This document shows, in pieces, positions 8,336 to 16,729 of a DNA stretch of 64,000 bases (position 1 is the stretch's first letter; every line of letters starts with the position of its first letter). The notes beneath the pieces are model-generated. The model worked only from the letters and a program-made list of their open reading frames with translations. It searched no databases and had not been told where the DNA came from. The DNA comes from Muribaculaceae bacterium. Lineage in GTDB: Bacteria; Bacillota; Clostridia; Lachnospirales; Lachnospiraceae. The DNA lies in contig JAMPCA010000001.1 of the NCBI GenBank assembly GCA_023666425.1, positions 1,036,986 to 1,100,985 on the forward strand. Direction: 5' to 3'. The translations under genes were made by a program, and so were the position numbers.

Positions 8336-9535
8336 CTACTCATTTTCTGGTTTGAGCATCAATTTTCCATTTGTATCCAGACAAATATGACTGTATGCCT
8401 CCGAATAATCATTCATATCCCCGATAATAGCCGCCCATCTCTCACCTTCCACCACCGTCGGCTGAAAGTCGTTGCGGCTTGTGGTCGAGCTGATGCTGCA
8501 GGGGATCATTTGGGCGTTTACGTCCGGTTGCAGCACTCCGTCCACAAAGGTAAAGGTCTGCTGGTAGACCGCCGTATCCTTCACCGCCGGGTTCCGGTTC
8601 CCGCCGAAGCAGAAATTGCCGAGGCTGTAGCAGATCACCTTGCCCCCGTACAGTTCTATGCCCTGCAGCACATGGGGATGCGTCCCCACCACAAGATCCG
8701 CGCCCCAGTCGATGATCTGGTGCGCCATGCTGCGCTGGTAGTCGTTCGCATAATGATCGCCCTCAATGCCCCAGTGGCAGCTCGCGATCACAAGATCCGC
8801 GCCCTGCGTGCGAAGCATCTCAATGCCATCCTTCATGTAATTGGCGTGTGTCTCGTCCTGCCACAGCAGATTCGAGGAAACAATGCCGACCACCAGACCG
8901 GAATCCGTGGTGTAGACAGCCACATGCTCATTCAGAGCATAGATAATCCCCGCGGCATCGAGCACGCTCCTCGTATCGTCCAGACTCTGCTGCCCGTAGT
9001 CGTAGGTGTGGTTGTTCCCCAGACTGCAGCCCTCCACAGAGCTTCCCGTCATAATACCAACATATTCAGGCTTTCCTTTAAGGTTCCATGTCTTTTCCAC
9101 CCGGTCATTGGATTCTGTCAGCACACATTCCAGATTCACCAGTGTAAAATCGTCCGCCTCAAAAATATCCCGCACTCCGTCAAAAAAATAGTTTTCTCCA
9201 TTTGCGTCGTAGTATTCGTGAAACGAGCCCGCATAGCCGTGGGTCTGCGTAACCCCCAGCGTACAGTCTCCCACCGCCGTCACCGTAACGGTCTGCACCA
9301 CCGGCTCCGGTATCTCCTCCGATGCGGCCTCCGTCTCAGTCCCGGCAGGCAGCTTTGTCCCGGCCGCCGCCGGACTTTCGGTTCCGGCCACAGCTTCTGT
9401 CTCCACCGGGCTTTCAGTTCCTGCCGCAGCTTCTGTCCCCTGCGCCTGCTCTGGCGGCGCGCTTTCAGGAGCACAGCCGCCCAGAAACAGTACGACCGCT
9501 AAACATGCCAGCGCATGTCCGTTGTATCCTTTCAT
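8336..9535 (-). CDS. CapA family lipoprotein (poly-gamma-glutamate synthesis/metallophosphatase-like)
   Basis: A 399-residue surface lipoprotein. The signal peptide ends in a lipobox with LGGC (Cys about residue 21). A Thr/Glu/Pro/Ala-rich linker with repeats of the type GTE(S/T)P follows, to about residue 75. The rest is a CapA (PGA_cap) domain of the calcineurin-like fold: VTAVGDCTLG, LVNLECVLT, SLGNNHTYDYG and WGADLVVGTHPHVLQG carry the metal-binding Asp, Asn and His residues. CapA relatives take part in poly-gamma-glutamate or other cell-surface polymer assembly. No capB or capC lies nearby, so the role here is open. Its ATG overlaps the upstream methyltransferase stop (ATGA), implying coupled translation. 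Confidence 0.88.
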   Translation of the reverse strand: MKGYNGHALACLAVVLFLGGCAPESAPPEQAQGTEAAAGTESPVETEAVAGTESPAAAGTKLPAGTETEAASEEIPEPVVQTVTVTAVGDCTLGVTQTHGYAGSFHEYYDANGENYFFDGVRDIFEADDFTLVNLECVLTESNDRVEKTWNLKGKPEYVGIMTGSSVEGCSLGNNHTYDYGQQSLDDTRSVLDAAGIIYALNEHVAVYTTDSGLVVGIVSSNLLWQDETHANYMKDGIEMLRTQGADLVIASCHWGIEGDHYANDYQRSMAHQIIDWGADLVVGTHPHVLQGIELYGGKVICYSLGNFCFGGNRNPAVKDTAVYQQTFTFVDGVLQPDVNAQMIPCSISSTTSRNDFQPTVVEGERWAAIIGDMNDYSEAYSHICLDTNGKLMLKPENE

Positions 9536-10332
9536 ATCTCATCCTTCTTCCGTAAAATATCCACCGTATGCCCCGACGCACCCATGAGCTCCATACTCTC
9601 ACAGGTCGCCAGATGATAGCTCACAAACTGCCCAAACTCTTCCTCTGTCAGTGCATTTAAAAAAGGGCGAATGTAGTTCGCCGCGCCGTCCGCCGCAACA
9701 ATCCGCTCCCGTATCAGTCCCGCCTCCCTATTCATTCTGTCGATATCCGACAGACGAACCATACTGTACAGCGGATTCGCCCGCTCTGTACAGTGAAACT
9801 CCTCATCCAAAAGCCCCTGCTCCTGCGCCTCTAAAATATGGCGCTCCTTAAAAGCATAGGTAATCACTGAAAACTCATTCATCACATAGGCGGCCAGAAT
9901 CCGTCCGTTCTGCCTCGTCACCCGCTTCGCCTCGCGAAGCGCCTGCAGCTTGTCCTCCCAGGTCTTAAGGTGATACATCGGCCCAAACAGAAGCGTCACG
10001 TCAAAAGAGCCATCCGCGAAACGCTTAAGTCTTCTGGCGTCTCCCTGAAACGCAGACACGCCGCCGCCCTTTTTCTTAAGCCTGCCAAGATTATGCCTGA
10101 CCGGCTCCACCGCAGACACCGCATAACCCTCCTTTGCCAGCGGCACACAGTATCTCCCGGTTCCCGCGCCGATATCAAGTACCGACATCTCCGCAGGCGC
10201 GCGCCCGGCGGACACCTCCTCCAGACACTTATGGATATAGCGCATACTGGTAATAAACTCCACACGCCCGTGTCTCGTATCCAGACGTTTTTCCTCGTTA
10301 AATTTATTATAATACGCTTCCAGCTCAGTCAT
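9532..10332 (-). CDS. Class I SAM-dependent methyltransferase
   Basis: A 266-residue class I methyltransferase with motif I VLDIGAGTGRYCVPLA and a motif II/III-like SFDVTLLFGPMYHL. It is related to the broken methyltransferase at 41446: both open with a YxxxxEExRL-type segment and share the C-terminal pattern YH..C.S..LMG(A/S)S. The substrate is unknown. The open frame extends upstream to 10425, but the extension is not family-like, so the start MTELEAYYN is preferred. There is no Shine-Dalgarno sequence before it, and a promoter ends only 11 nt upstream. The gene heads an operon with capA (4-nt overlap) and glgX. Confidence 0.85.
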   Translation of the reverse strand: MTELEAYYNKFNEEKRLDTRHGRVEFITSMRYIHKCLEEVSAGRAPAEMSVLDIGAGTGRYCVPLAKEGYAVSAVEPVRHNLGRLKKKGGGVSAFQGDARRLKRFADGSFDVTLLFGPMYHLKTWEDKLQALREAKRVTRQNGRILAAYVMNEFSVITYAFKERHILEAQEQGLLDEEFHCTERANPLYSMVRLSDIDRMNREAGLIRERIVAADGAANYIRPFLNALTEEEFGQFVSYHLATCESMELMGASGHTVDILRKKDEI

Positions 10333-10343
10333 AGTAATATCGT

Positions 10344-10371
10344 ACCATATGTTGAAATAAATACAAAGCAA
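10344..10371 (-). promoter_or_regulatory. Promoter giving a nearly leaderless methyltransferase mRNA
   Basis: On the minus strand, TTGCTT, 16 nt, TATGGT, with the -10 box ending 11 nt before the methyltransferase ATG. Transcription would begin about 4-5 nt before the start codon, which fits the missing ribosome-binding site. Confidence 0.5.
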
Positions 10372-10503
10372 GAAATTGTTTTTTTCCGCGTGCAAAAATG
10401 CGCTGCGCAAAATCCCGCAAACCAAAAAGGTATTCCTTTTACTTTATAGCTATTGCTTATTAGAATATTCTGATACAAATAGGAAAACACTATAATTAAA
10501 CTA

Positions 10504-10532
10504 ACAGTTAAATAATTATACCTACAGTTAAA
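10504..10532 (+). repeat. Direct repeat ACAGTTAAA x2 upstream of the XRE gene
   Basis: ACAGTTAAA occurs at 10504 and 10524, exactly 20 nt (about two helical turns) apart. The pair lies just past a TATAAT box (about 10490) and before the XRE start. This placement fits an autoregulatory operator. Confidence 0.5.
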
Positions 10533-10556
10533 AGATATCTATTAAAAGGAATGCTT

Positions 10557-10814
10557 ATGTCACGCTCAAAACCAAAAAAGTTCAACAACACAGACAAATA
10601 CTACGAGATCTCGGCAAATATCATTCGTTACCGCAAGCTTGCCGGACTGACGCAGGGTCAGCTCGCAGAGAAGGTAGACGTCACCCAGCCCTATATGTCC
10701 AAGATTGAATCTCTGAACACTTCTACCATGTGCACTTTAGAGGTACTCTTCGACATTGCGGAAGCGCTGGACGTCCCTGCTTACAAGCTCTTGAAACCAG
10801 TGGACGAAGGCTGA
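10557..10814 (+). CDS. Small XRE-family helix-turn-helix regulator
   Basis: An 85-residue single-domain Cro/C1-type DNA-binding protein. The five-helix HTH is clear: NIIRYRKLAGLTQGQLAEKV, then DVTQPYMSKIES, then the hydrophobic helix ending LFDIAEALDVPAYKLL. There is no second domain. Two ATGs exist at 10551 and 10557. The AAGGA box directly abuts the first and lies 6 nt from the second, so the second is used. The gene is divergent from the methyltransferase-capA-glgX operon, which it may regulate together with itself. It ends at a strong bidirectional terminator. Confidence 0.9.
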   Translation: MSRSKPKKFNNTDKYYEISANIIRYRKLAGLTQGQLAEKVDVTQPYMSKIESLNTSTMCTLEVLFDIAEALDVPAYKLLKPVDEG

Positions 10815-10842
10815 TACGTTTACGACGCGTTTACTGTCATCA

Positions 10843-10884
10843 AAAAGAAGCTGTGCACTCATTTCCCAGTGCACAGCTTCTTTT
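10843..10884. terminator. Bidirectional terminator between XRE gene and chemoreceptor
   Basis: A 17-bp stem (arms with AAGAAGCTGTGCACT and its complement) with an 8-nt loop. A run lies on the left and a T run on the right, so it serves both convergent genes. Confidence 0.9.
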
Positions 10885-10889
10885 ATATT

Positions 10890-12626
10890 CTAATTCTGTC
10901 CCTGCTGTTTTGTCAGTTCGAACTGTCCCACCAGCTGATCCAGCATCATCGCCTGCGCAGACAGCTCCTGACTCGTCGCGGAGGCCTCCTCGGCCGTCGC
11001 CGCATTGCTCTGTACCACGCCGGAAATCTGATCGATTCCCTTTTCCGCCTGGCGCATCGCCTCTGCCTGCTCCTCCATCATCACCTTCAGATTCCTTGAA
11101 AAGCCTGCAATCTCCTTGATACCTGCCACCACGGACTCAATCGCGCCCGTCGCGTGCTCTGCTACACTGTTTCCTCTTGACACCTCGGCAATGGAAGCCT
11201 CTATCAGCTCTCTGGTATCGACTGCCGCCTTGGCGCTCTGCGCCGCAAGCTCCCTGATCTGATCCGCCACGACCGCGAAGCCCCGGCCGGATTCTCCCGC
11301 TCTCGCCGCCTCTATGGAAGCGTTGAGTGACAACAGATTCGTCTGGGAGGCAATCGACTCAATCTCCGTAATAATATCGCCAATCTTTGCAGAAGCCTCG
11401 TTGATGCGCTCCATGGCCGACATCATGGTATCCATCTCCTGACGGCTTCTGTCCGCCTCGTCCGCGTATTCCTGCGCTTTCTCATAGGACTCGTCTGCAC
11501 TCTGCGCGCCTCTCTCCATCGCGTCGGAAATCTCGGAAATTGTCTCATGCAGCTCGGATACCGCGGTGGCCTGGTTGGTCGCTCCCTCCGCAAGGCTCTG
11601 CGATGCATTGGCCAGCTCATCCGAACCGGCGAACACCTGATTGGAAGCGTCCCCAATGGAGGTTAAAGTCTCTGTCATCTGCTCCCGCAGGCCGCGCATG
11701 GACTCATACAGCTTCTTAAAATCTCCGGTATAGCGCTCGGAAATTTTGGAGCGGACGGTATAATTTCCCTCCGCCATCTCTCCCAGCACTTCACTGATAT
11801 CATATATGATGGCGTCAAGATTCTCCGCCATTTCCCTGGCGTCATGCTCCATATACTCTACCTCGTCCCCCGTCTCAATCATCGGGAACGGCGAGACAAG
11901 ATCTCCTGCCGCAAAGGTTCTTAAGCGCTCGCCCAGCTCGTTCAGAGGATTTGAAATCCTTCTCGCAATCCTGCCGCCGAGCTTCGTGGACATTACCATT
12001 GCCATTGCAATGGTCGCAAGGATTGCCGCCACCAGCACCCAGCCGACAATCGTAAGTGTTCTCGAAAGACGGTTTCCTTCATTGACCTTTACAACAAGAA
12101 GCTCCTCCATCTTTCCATAAATACTGTCATATGCACCCGAAAGCTCATTAAGCGCAAGCTCCTGCGCCTGCACGCAGAGCGCGCGGTCTGTCGTCGCGCC
12201 AAGCTCCATAATCTGCGCATCCAGCTCCCAGTAGGCGTCCAGCTCTGACTTAATGGCGTCATAGGTCGCCCTGCCATCTGCAGATACCATCGTGTTCTCT
12301 ATCTCCGCAAAATATTCATCAAATACAATCCTTTTTTCATCATGCTGCTTTACGACCGCAGCAATGTCCTCTTCATTATCATAACCGATTGCTGCACGCA
12401 GCGATGAACGGATATCCGCAAACTCAAACATTGCCTTGCCAATATCTCCCTGCGCAAAGCCAAAATTGTGCAGCGCATACGAATAGCGGCTGGATATGAC
12501 CACCAGCGCGATCACGCCTAAAAGTGCCGCCGCCGCTGCAATCATCGAAACCCTGAAAATAGACACCGTCAATTTTCTCTCAATGTTTTCCTGTTTGCCC
12601 TTTTCTACAGCATTCTTCTTGTTCAT
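10890..12626 (-). CDS. Methyl-accepting chemotaxis protein (four-helix-bundle sensor)
   Basis: A 578-residue chemoreceptor. Transmembrane segments lie at about 24-45 and 191-212 and enclose a helical, Cache-free periplasmic domain (four-helix-bundle type). A HAMP domain follows ([18 protein letters not shown]). The cytoplasmic coiled coil has the conserved CheA/CheW-binding hairpin tip around [20 protein letters not shown]. It should signal to CheA to bias flagellar rotation; the ligand is unknown. The start ATG at 12626 has GGAGAAG 8 nt upstream; a longer frame to 12686 is not needed. It is transcribed alone from a promoter about 240 nt upstream. Confidence 0.93.
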   Translation of the reverse strand: MNKKNAVEKGKQENIERKLTVSIFRVSMIAAAAALLGVIALVVISSRYSYALHNFGFAQGDIGKAMFEFADIRSSLRAAIGYDNEEDIAAVVKQHDEKRIVFDEYFAEIENTMVSADGRATYDAIKSELDAYWELDAQIMELGATTDRALCVQAQELALNELSGAYDSIYGKMEELLVVKVNEGNRLSRTLTIVGWVLVAAILATIAMAMVMSTKLGGRIARRISNPLNELGERLRTFAAGDLVSPFPMIETGDEVEYMEHDAREMAENLDAIIYDISEVLGEMAEGNYTVRSKISERYTGDFKKLYESMRGLREQMTETLTSIGDASNQVFAGSDELANASQSLAEGATNQATAVSELHETISEISDAMERGAQSADESYEKAQEYADEADRSRQEMDTMMSAMERINEASAKIGDIITEIESIASQTNLLSLNASIEAARAGESGRGFAVVADQIRELAAQSAKAAVDTRELIEASIAEVSRGNSVAEHATGAIESVVAGIKEIAGFSRNLKVMMEEQAEAMRQAEKGIDQISGVVQSNAATAEEASATSQELSAQAMMLDQLVGQFELTKQQGQN

Positions 12627-12994
12627 TGCAATAGCTTCTCCTCTCCAGTTGCCTGACAATTCGATGTCAGATGCATAAAAAGACACGCTTCTGCTATAGA
12701 GTTGTGCTTGTAGCTTGCTGGAAATTCATGTACGAATGCTCTAACCTTTCCGTAACATATGTGAGCGAAATCATAGATAAGGTTCATGGGTTATGTGCAA
12801 ATTTTCAGGTGTCATATAGCTGCAGGCAATATGCTCATAATAGCAGAGAGCATACATGTTTTTACGCTAAATATTATACTACAAGAAAAAAATATGTCCA
12901 TATTTCCTATAACGAAAATTGTTATAAAATTTCCTCAAAAAATTGTAGATTTTAACCAATTATGGCATATTACAGGGAACTGTGCACGAATTCC
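12627..12994. other. Upstream region of the chemoreceptor, long leader
   Basis: No gene is seen. It holds the promoter at 12873-12900 and, on the minus strand, a leader of about 240 nt before the chemoreceptor ATG. I compared the leader with the c-di-GMP-I consensus by eye and found no match. Confidence 0.4.
12873..12900 (-). promoter_or_regulatory. Promoter of the chemoreceptor at 10890
   Basis: On the minus strand, TGGACA, 16 nt, TATAAT. The -10 box and the six bases before it read TTGTAGTATAAT, the same 12-mer found upstream of the chemoreceptor at 16730. Confidence 0.55.
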
Positions 12995-13492
12995 CTAGTG
13001 CGTCTGTTCCCCGCCAATGGCCTGCTGAAAAGCTCTTTTTACCGCGCTGCTGTTGTCGCAGATGATGAGCACCGCATACTGTCCGCTGGAAAATACCAGC
13101 CCGTCCTCTATGCGCTTCGTCTCCTCCGGCTCGTACTGCTCCAAAAGCTTATAACGCTTTGTCCTATGCTCTTTTAAGCTCTCCACCGCCTCCTTCGTAT
13201 CGGCGCTGTCTTTCACCGCGATCACGGCAATCTCGTCCGCCTTTCCCTCCTCGGAATAGCTCACGAAAAAGCTCTCTACCTTCCCATAATCCATCTCCGA
13301 AATATGGGAAAAGTTTTCCTTCGCATTCTCCTCGGCGCTGCTGGCATTTAGCATGGAGGGCAGACTGTCGTCTGCCTCCTCCATCGCCACCCGCAAATCA
13401 TACATGCTGACCGTGGGACTCGCCGGCTTCGCCCCGCAGCCGCAGGCAAAAAGCAGCGCAAGCGCGAGTACTATACTGATATATCTTTTCAT
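12995..13492 (-). CDS. DUF4358 family lipoprotein
   Basis: A 165-residue lipoprotein. A short signal peptide ends at a lipobox (LLFACGC). The mature part fits the DUF4358 pattern: VSMYDLRVAMEEAD near the start, then a four-strand core with KADEIAVIAVKDSAD, a helix with tyrosines and basic residues (HRTKRYKLLEQYEPEE), and the closing strand SSGQYAVLIICDN. The function of the family is unknown; it is common as a small outer-face lipoprotein in Clostridia. It starts 12 nt after the stop of the membrane transglutaminase gene and is likely co-transcribed, so the two may act together at the cell surface. Confidence 0.8.
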   Translation of the reverse strand: MKRYISIVLALALLFACGCGAKPASPTVSMYDLRVAMEEADDSLPSMLNASSAEENAKENFSHISEMDYGKVESFFVSYSEEGKADEIAVIAVKDSADTKEAVESLKEHRTKRYKLLEQYEPEETKRIEDGLVFSSGQYAVLIICDNSSAVKRAFQQAIGGEQTH

Positions 13493-13504
13493 ATTCCCAC
13501 CTGC

Positions 13505-14917
13505 TTAATAATCAATGACCGTCTTTTCGGCCGTCTCCGCATTTGTTTTCGCTTCCTCCGCGGGTGCAGCTGTCTCTGTCTCCGGCAGCCCTTCCTCCGC
13601 GGGTGCAGCTGTCTCTGTCTCCGGCAGCCCTTCCTCCGCAGGTACAGCTGTCTCTGTCTCTGCGGGCACAGCTGTCTCTGTCTCCGGTTTTTTCTCGTCC
13701 GTCTCCGTGCCTGCTGCAGCCGTGTCTGTGGCCGCTTCATCGATTCCGGCTTCAACGCCTGCGGGCGCGAGATCCTCAAACGCCTTGTTGACCAGCTCCT
13801 GAATCTTCGTCATCTCCTCGGGGCTTAGCTCCTGGGAAACGCCCTGCGTATTATATGTTCCCATATAGACGCAGAAGAGATAGCGGTCGTCCTCCGGATC
13901 CTGAATCCAGTGGTATGTACTCAGATAATACGGCATATCCTGATAATTGTTCGACATCAGGAGATTGTCGATTGTGTTTGCAATGCTGCTGGCAACCCGG
14001 GCGTCCTCGTCTTTAATCTCCTGCTTGAAGCCGATCATCACTGCCCCGAGCTGGTCATTCATCGCCTGCCGCATCGCATCCACGATATCGTAGATATCCT
14101 CTACCTCAATCTTGTTCTGGTAAGCCATGTTATACTTTAGGGAAACCGCCGCCGGGAAGAAGTCCCTGTCCCAGTTCTGTTGCTGTTCCTGCATCGCATC
14201 GGTCATATTAAAATGCGCGTAGTTGTTCTGTCCCGCATCCGAATAAATGTCTGTAATGTACCAGTCGTCGTCCAGCTTTACCAGATTCCACGAATGGTAG
14301 CGCTCCGTATTGTGCTCCACCATGCACTCGATATCCAGCATATGCATGAACATGCGGAAGGTGGTCGCATAGCCCACACAGACTGCATTATGGTATTTCA
14401 GCACACCGTAAGGATTGTCACAGTCCTCCTGCGTGCGCGGAATCACGGTGAGCGCTCCCCTGTCCTGCTGCAGGGAGGTGGTCATCCAGTCGTAAACCGC
14501 CTTCTCCTTCTCGTAGTCGGACATGTCGTCCTTAATCTCCATCTCCCCGAGAGCCGCCTTCGCCATATCGAGCGTCTCCTTCTGCTTATCGTCCAGCTTT
14601 GAGGTATCGCCGGACTTGTAGGCGTCTGAAATCTCTGTCGTTGGCAGAATCTCATACTGGTCGGCAATCTTTACATAGTCCTCCGTAGTCTCGGGATTTT
14701 CTTCCTTGTCCACCTTCGCAATGAAGGTCTTTAACGTGCCCAGCGTAAAGGCGGACACCGCAATGCTTCCCAGCATACCAATCAGCAGGACAACTGCCAC
14801 GACCACCATCCATGCGCCGCGCTCCCTGCGCGGCTTCGCCTGCGGCTGCTCCGCCACCGGCTTCATCTGCGGCTGCTCCGCCACCGGCTTCGTCTCATTT
14901 GTTTCCATCTCATTCAT
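13505..14917 (-). CDS. Membrane-anchored transglutaminase-like protein
   Basis: A 470-residue protein with a short cytoplasmic tail containing repeated VAEQPQ(M/A)KP, one transmembrane helix (about residues 35-58) and an extracellular transglutaminase-like domain. The likely catalytic triad is Cys in NAVCVGYATTF, His in RYHSWNLVKLDD and Asp in WYITDIYSD. The C-terminal 75 residues are a low-complexity tail of 13-residue EEGLPETETAAPA repeats. Such proteins probably process or cross-link surface proteins or peptides, but the substrate is unknown. The ATG at 14917 abuts an AAAGG box; the internal ATG at 14908 has better spacing and is an alternative. The DUF4358 lipoprotein gene follows in the same operon. 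Confidence 0.82.
   Translation of the reverse strand: MNEMETNETKPVAEQPQMKPVAEQPQAKPRRERGAWMVVVAVVLLIGMLGSIAVSAFTLGTLKTFIAKVDKEENPETTEDYVKIADQYEILPTTEISDAYKSGDTSKLDDKQKETLDMAKAALGEMEIKDDMSDYEKEKAVYDWMTTSLQQDRGALTVIPRTQEDCDNPYGVLKYHNAVCVGYATTFRMFMHMLDIECMVEHNTERYHSWNLVKLDDDWYITDIYSDAGQNNYAHFNMTDAMQEQQQNWDRDFFPAAVSLKYNMAYQNKIEVEDIYDIVDAMRQAMNDQLGAVMIGFKQEIKDEDARVASSIANTIDNLLMSNNYQDMPYYLSTYHWIQDPEDDRYLFCVYMGTYNTQGVSQELSPEEMTKIQELVNKAFEDLAPAGVEAGIDEAATDTAAAGTETDEKKPETETAVPAETETAVPAEEGLPETETAAPAEEGLPETETAAPAEEAKTNAETAEKTVIDY
13550..13690 (-). repeat. 39-bp tandem repeats in the transglutaminase tail
   Basis: Three near-identical 39-bp units encode EEGLPETETAAPA. Two shorter 24-bp variants encoding PAETETAV adjoin them. 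Copy number probably varies between strains and changes the length of the extracellular tail. Confidence 0.85.
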
Positions 14918-14982
14918 CCTTTCTCATCCTCCCTGAATGTCATTTTTTCTTTATCTCCGATTATAGCGGATAAAATGAGAAA

Positions 14983-15032
14983 GATGCATATTTTCCAAAA
15001 AAATTAAAATATTTTTAAGGAAAATATGCATC
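14983..15032. repeat. 14-bp perfect inverted repeat spanning the radical SAM stop codon
   Basis: GATGCATATTTTCC at 14983 is matched by GGAAAATATGCATC at 15019 across a 22-nt AT-only spacer. It overlaps the last residues of the radical SAM gene. On the minus strand the T run lies in the loop, so it is not a classical terminator, though it may still end the transcript. Confidence 0.6.
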
Positions 15033-15767
15033 CAGTATACCGGATATGCTGTCTAAGTTTATATTACCATGTAAAACATCGCCATTCGGCGCAAAAGAAA
15101 TCGTTCTTATGTCCGCCGGATCCTCCTCATAGGGATCTGCATATTCTGTATCGGCGTCAAAATATTCTGCAAGATATTTCCCCGCGTTTCCACTGGGAAA
15201 TATCACATTGCCATTCCCCGCGGGGATTGCTAACTGTTTAAATTCCCGCAGAATCTCCACTGTTTTCTGATTATAGGGATTATCATCTTCTTTACTCACC
15301 AGCCACGCCGGACTTAGTTTTATCCCAATCCCCTCATTTTTTACACTCTCTGCAAATACCAGAACGGGACGCAGGGGAATCGTTTCCTGATGAAACGCGT
15401 CCACGGAAAGCAGAATATTGCACACGCCGCTTTCCGCCAGCATATGCGCCACCTCCCTGATACGCTTTTCGTCTTTACTAAAAAAGCCGTTTGTGATCAG
15501 ATCCCTCTGCGGTATATTCATTTTCGCCGCCGCTTCATGGATTCTGCATACCACCTCCGGGTACAATAGCGGCTCCCCGCCAAACGTCATCAGGGACTTT
15601 ATCTTATACAGCCTGCAAAGGTCGTATATGGCAGACACCGCGATATCTGCATCGATATGCTCGCCGCCCTGCGTATGCTCTCCCTCTGAACAGTGCCTGC
15701 AATGCCCCGTACACGCCATCGTCACAACAAACTCAATCCGGTTCACATTCTTTAAATATTCATTCAT
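15015..15767 (-). CDS. Radical SAM protein
   Basis: About 250 residues. The radical SAM cluster motif is CTGHCRHC (CxxxCxxC) near residue 20, preceded by RIEFVVTMA. The glycine-rich SAM-binding strand reads SLMTFGGEPLLYPEVV. The half-barrel continues through LITNGFF and ILLSVDAFHQETIPL. The C-terminus is short (SFAPNGDVLHGNI) and has no extra cysteines, so there is no SPASM-type second cluster. The substrate is unknown. The start MNEYLKN at 15767 is chosen because family similarity begins there, but its ribosome-binding site is poor. A TTG at 15836 would add 23 residues overlapping the Rpn remnant, and that alternative cannot be excluded. No precursor peptide gene is seen nearby. Confidence 0.78.
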   Translation of the reverse strand: MNEYLKNVNRIEFVVTMACTGHCRHCSEGEHTQGGEHIDADIAVSAIYDLCRLYKIKSLMTFGGEPLLYPEVVCRIHEAAAKMNIPQRDLITNGFFSKDEKRIREVAHMLAESGVCNILLSVDAFHQETIPLRPVLVFAESVKNEGIGIKLSPAWLVSKEDDNPYNQKTVEILREFKQLAIPAGNGNVIFPSGNAGKYLAEYFDADTEYADPYEEDPADIRTISFAPNGDVLHGNINLDSISGILDAYFP

Positions 15768-15813
15768 TTTAAATCTGTTATTCCCTTCTTTTGTAAAGCC
15801 TTCATTACAAGCA

Positions 15814-16074
15814 TTACACTGGCTGTAACCCAGCAATCTCCTTTACTCTTTCGATTGACAGTTCTGTTACATCTGCAATCTCCTCCATTGAAAACCTCCC
15901 CAATTTCATTAAGCGTCTTACCGTTTTCTCTTTCTCATGCTCAATACCCTGCTCAATACCCTGCTCATACTTTTCCTGATAATTCATCTGCAAAGTCATA
16001 TAATCCAATCTCCATAACAATTCTTCCTTCCCAATCTTTACCCCTATTATAATATGAGGCCTTATACTTGACAA
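15814..16074 (-). pseudogene. C-terminal remnant of an Rpn/PD-(D/E)XK family recombination nuclease
   Basis: The frame encodes the characteristic C-terminal tail of Rpn-family proteins: LDYMTLQMNYQEKYEQGIEQ, the repeated GIEQG/GIEH segment, then KTVRRLMKLGRFSMEEIADV and a final helix. The nuclease domain itself (normally about 200 residues further upstream) is absent; the upstream DNA soon meets stop codons and a terminator. It is therefore a truncated gene rather than a functional one. An internal 12-bp direct repeat (CAATACCCTGCT twice, plus strand) encodes the GIEQ doublet. Confidence 0.7.
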
Positions 16075-16142
16075 GGACGAATTTTGCCCGCTTATATCAT
16101 CACAGTCACTGCTTTGATTTAACGCCGGCTTTCCTATATAAC

Positions 16143-16169
16143 AAAAAAACGGGCTGCCGTCGCAGCCCG
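16143..16169 (-). terminator. Terminator of the CotF-like gene
   Basis: An 8-bp GC-rich stem (CGGGCTGC / GCAGCCCG) with a 4-nt loop. On the minus strand a seven-T run follows. It lies 16 nt past the stop codon of the spore coat gene. Confidence 0.9.
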
Positions 16170-16184
16170 AATCCCCGGCACAGT

Positions 16185-16643
16185 CTATGCCATTCCGTTT
16201 ACCGTCTTATACTTATACAGCATCTCCGCGTGGTTCTGCTCCTCCACCTGAATGTCCGCTAACAGCTTGCGGATCTTGGTGTCACCAAACACAAACACAT
16301 CGGTGTTGTAAGTGCCGGACACCATTTTCTCTGTGCCGATACAGTCGGTAGCGAGGAAACAGTCGTTTTTCTTATCCTCGGAGTTCGTCAGGGAGTCGTA
16401 GGTCGCCTTCGGCTGGTACATAGCTCCGTCCCGGTCATTACAGTTGCAGCTGGGAACGCTCCCGTTTAAAACCTTTCCCAAAGACTCGTAATGCTCCTTC
16501 TCCTCCTTCTGCAGATCGTTGAAGAGATCCCTGAGCACCGGGTCCTTCGCCTCGGACGAATAGCGCTTATACTTCTCGATACAGCTCTGCTCCTGCTGGC
16601 GAAGATCCTCGATTACACTGGTTTCTTTTTCTGTTAATACCAT
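16185..16643 (-). CDS. Spore coat protein, CotF family (ferritin-like)
   Basis: A 152-residue helical protein of the Coat_F type. The first half is a helical pair rich in Glu (LTEKETSVIEDLRQQEQSCI and DLFNDLQKEEKEHYESLG). A Cys/Asn-rich linker (VPSCNCNDRDG) follows, then a second pair ending VEEQNHAEMLYKYK. The ExxH spacing in both halves resembles a ferritin-like four-helix bundle. Relatives are spore coat or spore-associated proteins. It supports a spore-forming host, is single with its own terminator, and has a GAGAGGTG ribosome-binding site. Confidence 0.85.
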   Translation of the reverse strand: MVLTEKETSVIEDLRQQEQSCIEKYKRYSSEAKDPVLRDLFNDLQKEEKEHYESLGKVLNGSVPSCNCNDRDGAMYQPKATYDSLTNSEDKKNDCFLATDCIGTEKMVSGTYNTDVFVFGDTKIRKLLADIQVEEQNHAEMLYKYKTVNGMA

Positions 16644-16729
16644 AATTGCACCTCTCTCTCAAATTTTTACAATTCTAGTATGAGAAAGAGTCTGGTATTT
16701 TATACAGCTTTTTCTGATTTTCAGGTCTT

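Noticed and set aside
8267-9502. A 411-residue open frame on the plus strand
   Set aside because: It lies entirely opposite capA and the start of glgX, has His/Arg-rich shadow composition, and no ribosome-binding site or domain.
12627-12866. c-di-GMP riboswitch in the long chemoreceptor leader
   Set aside because: I compared the leader with the GEMM-I consensus by eye and found none of its conserved blocks.
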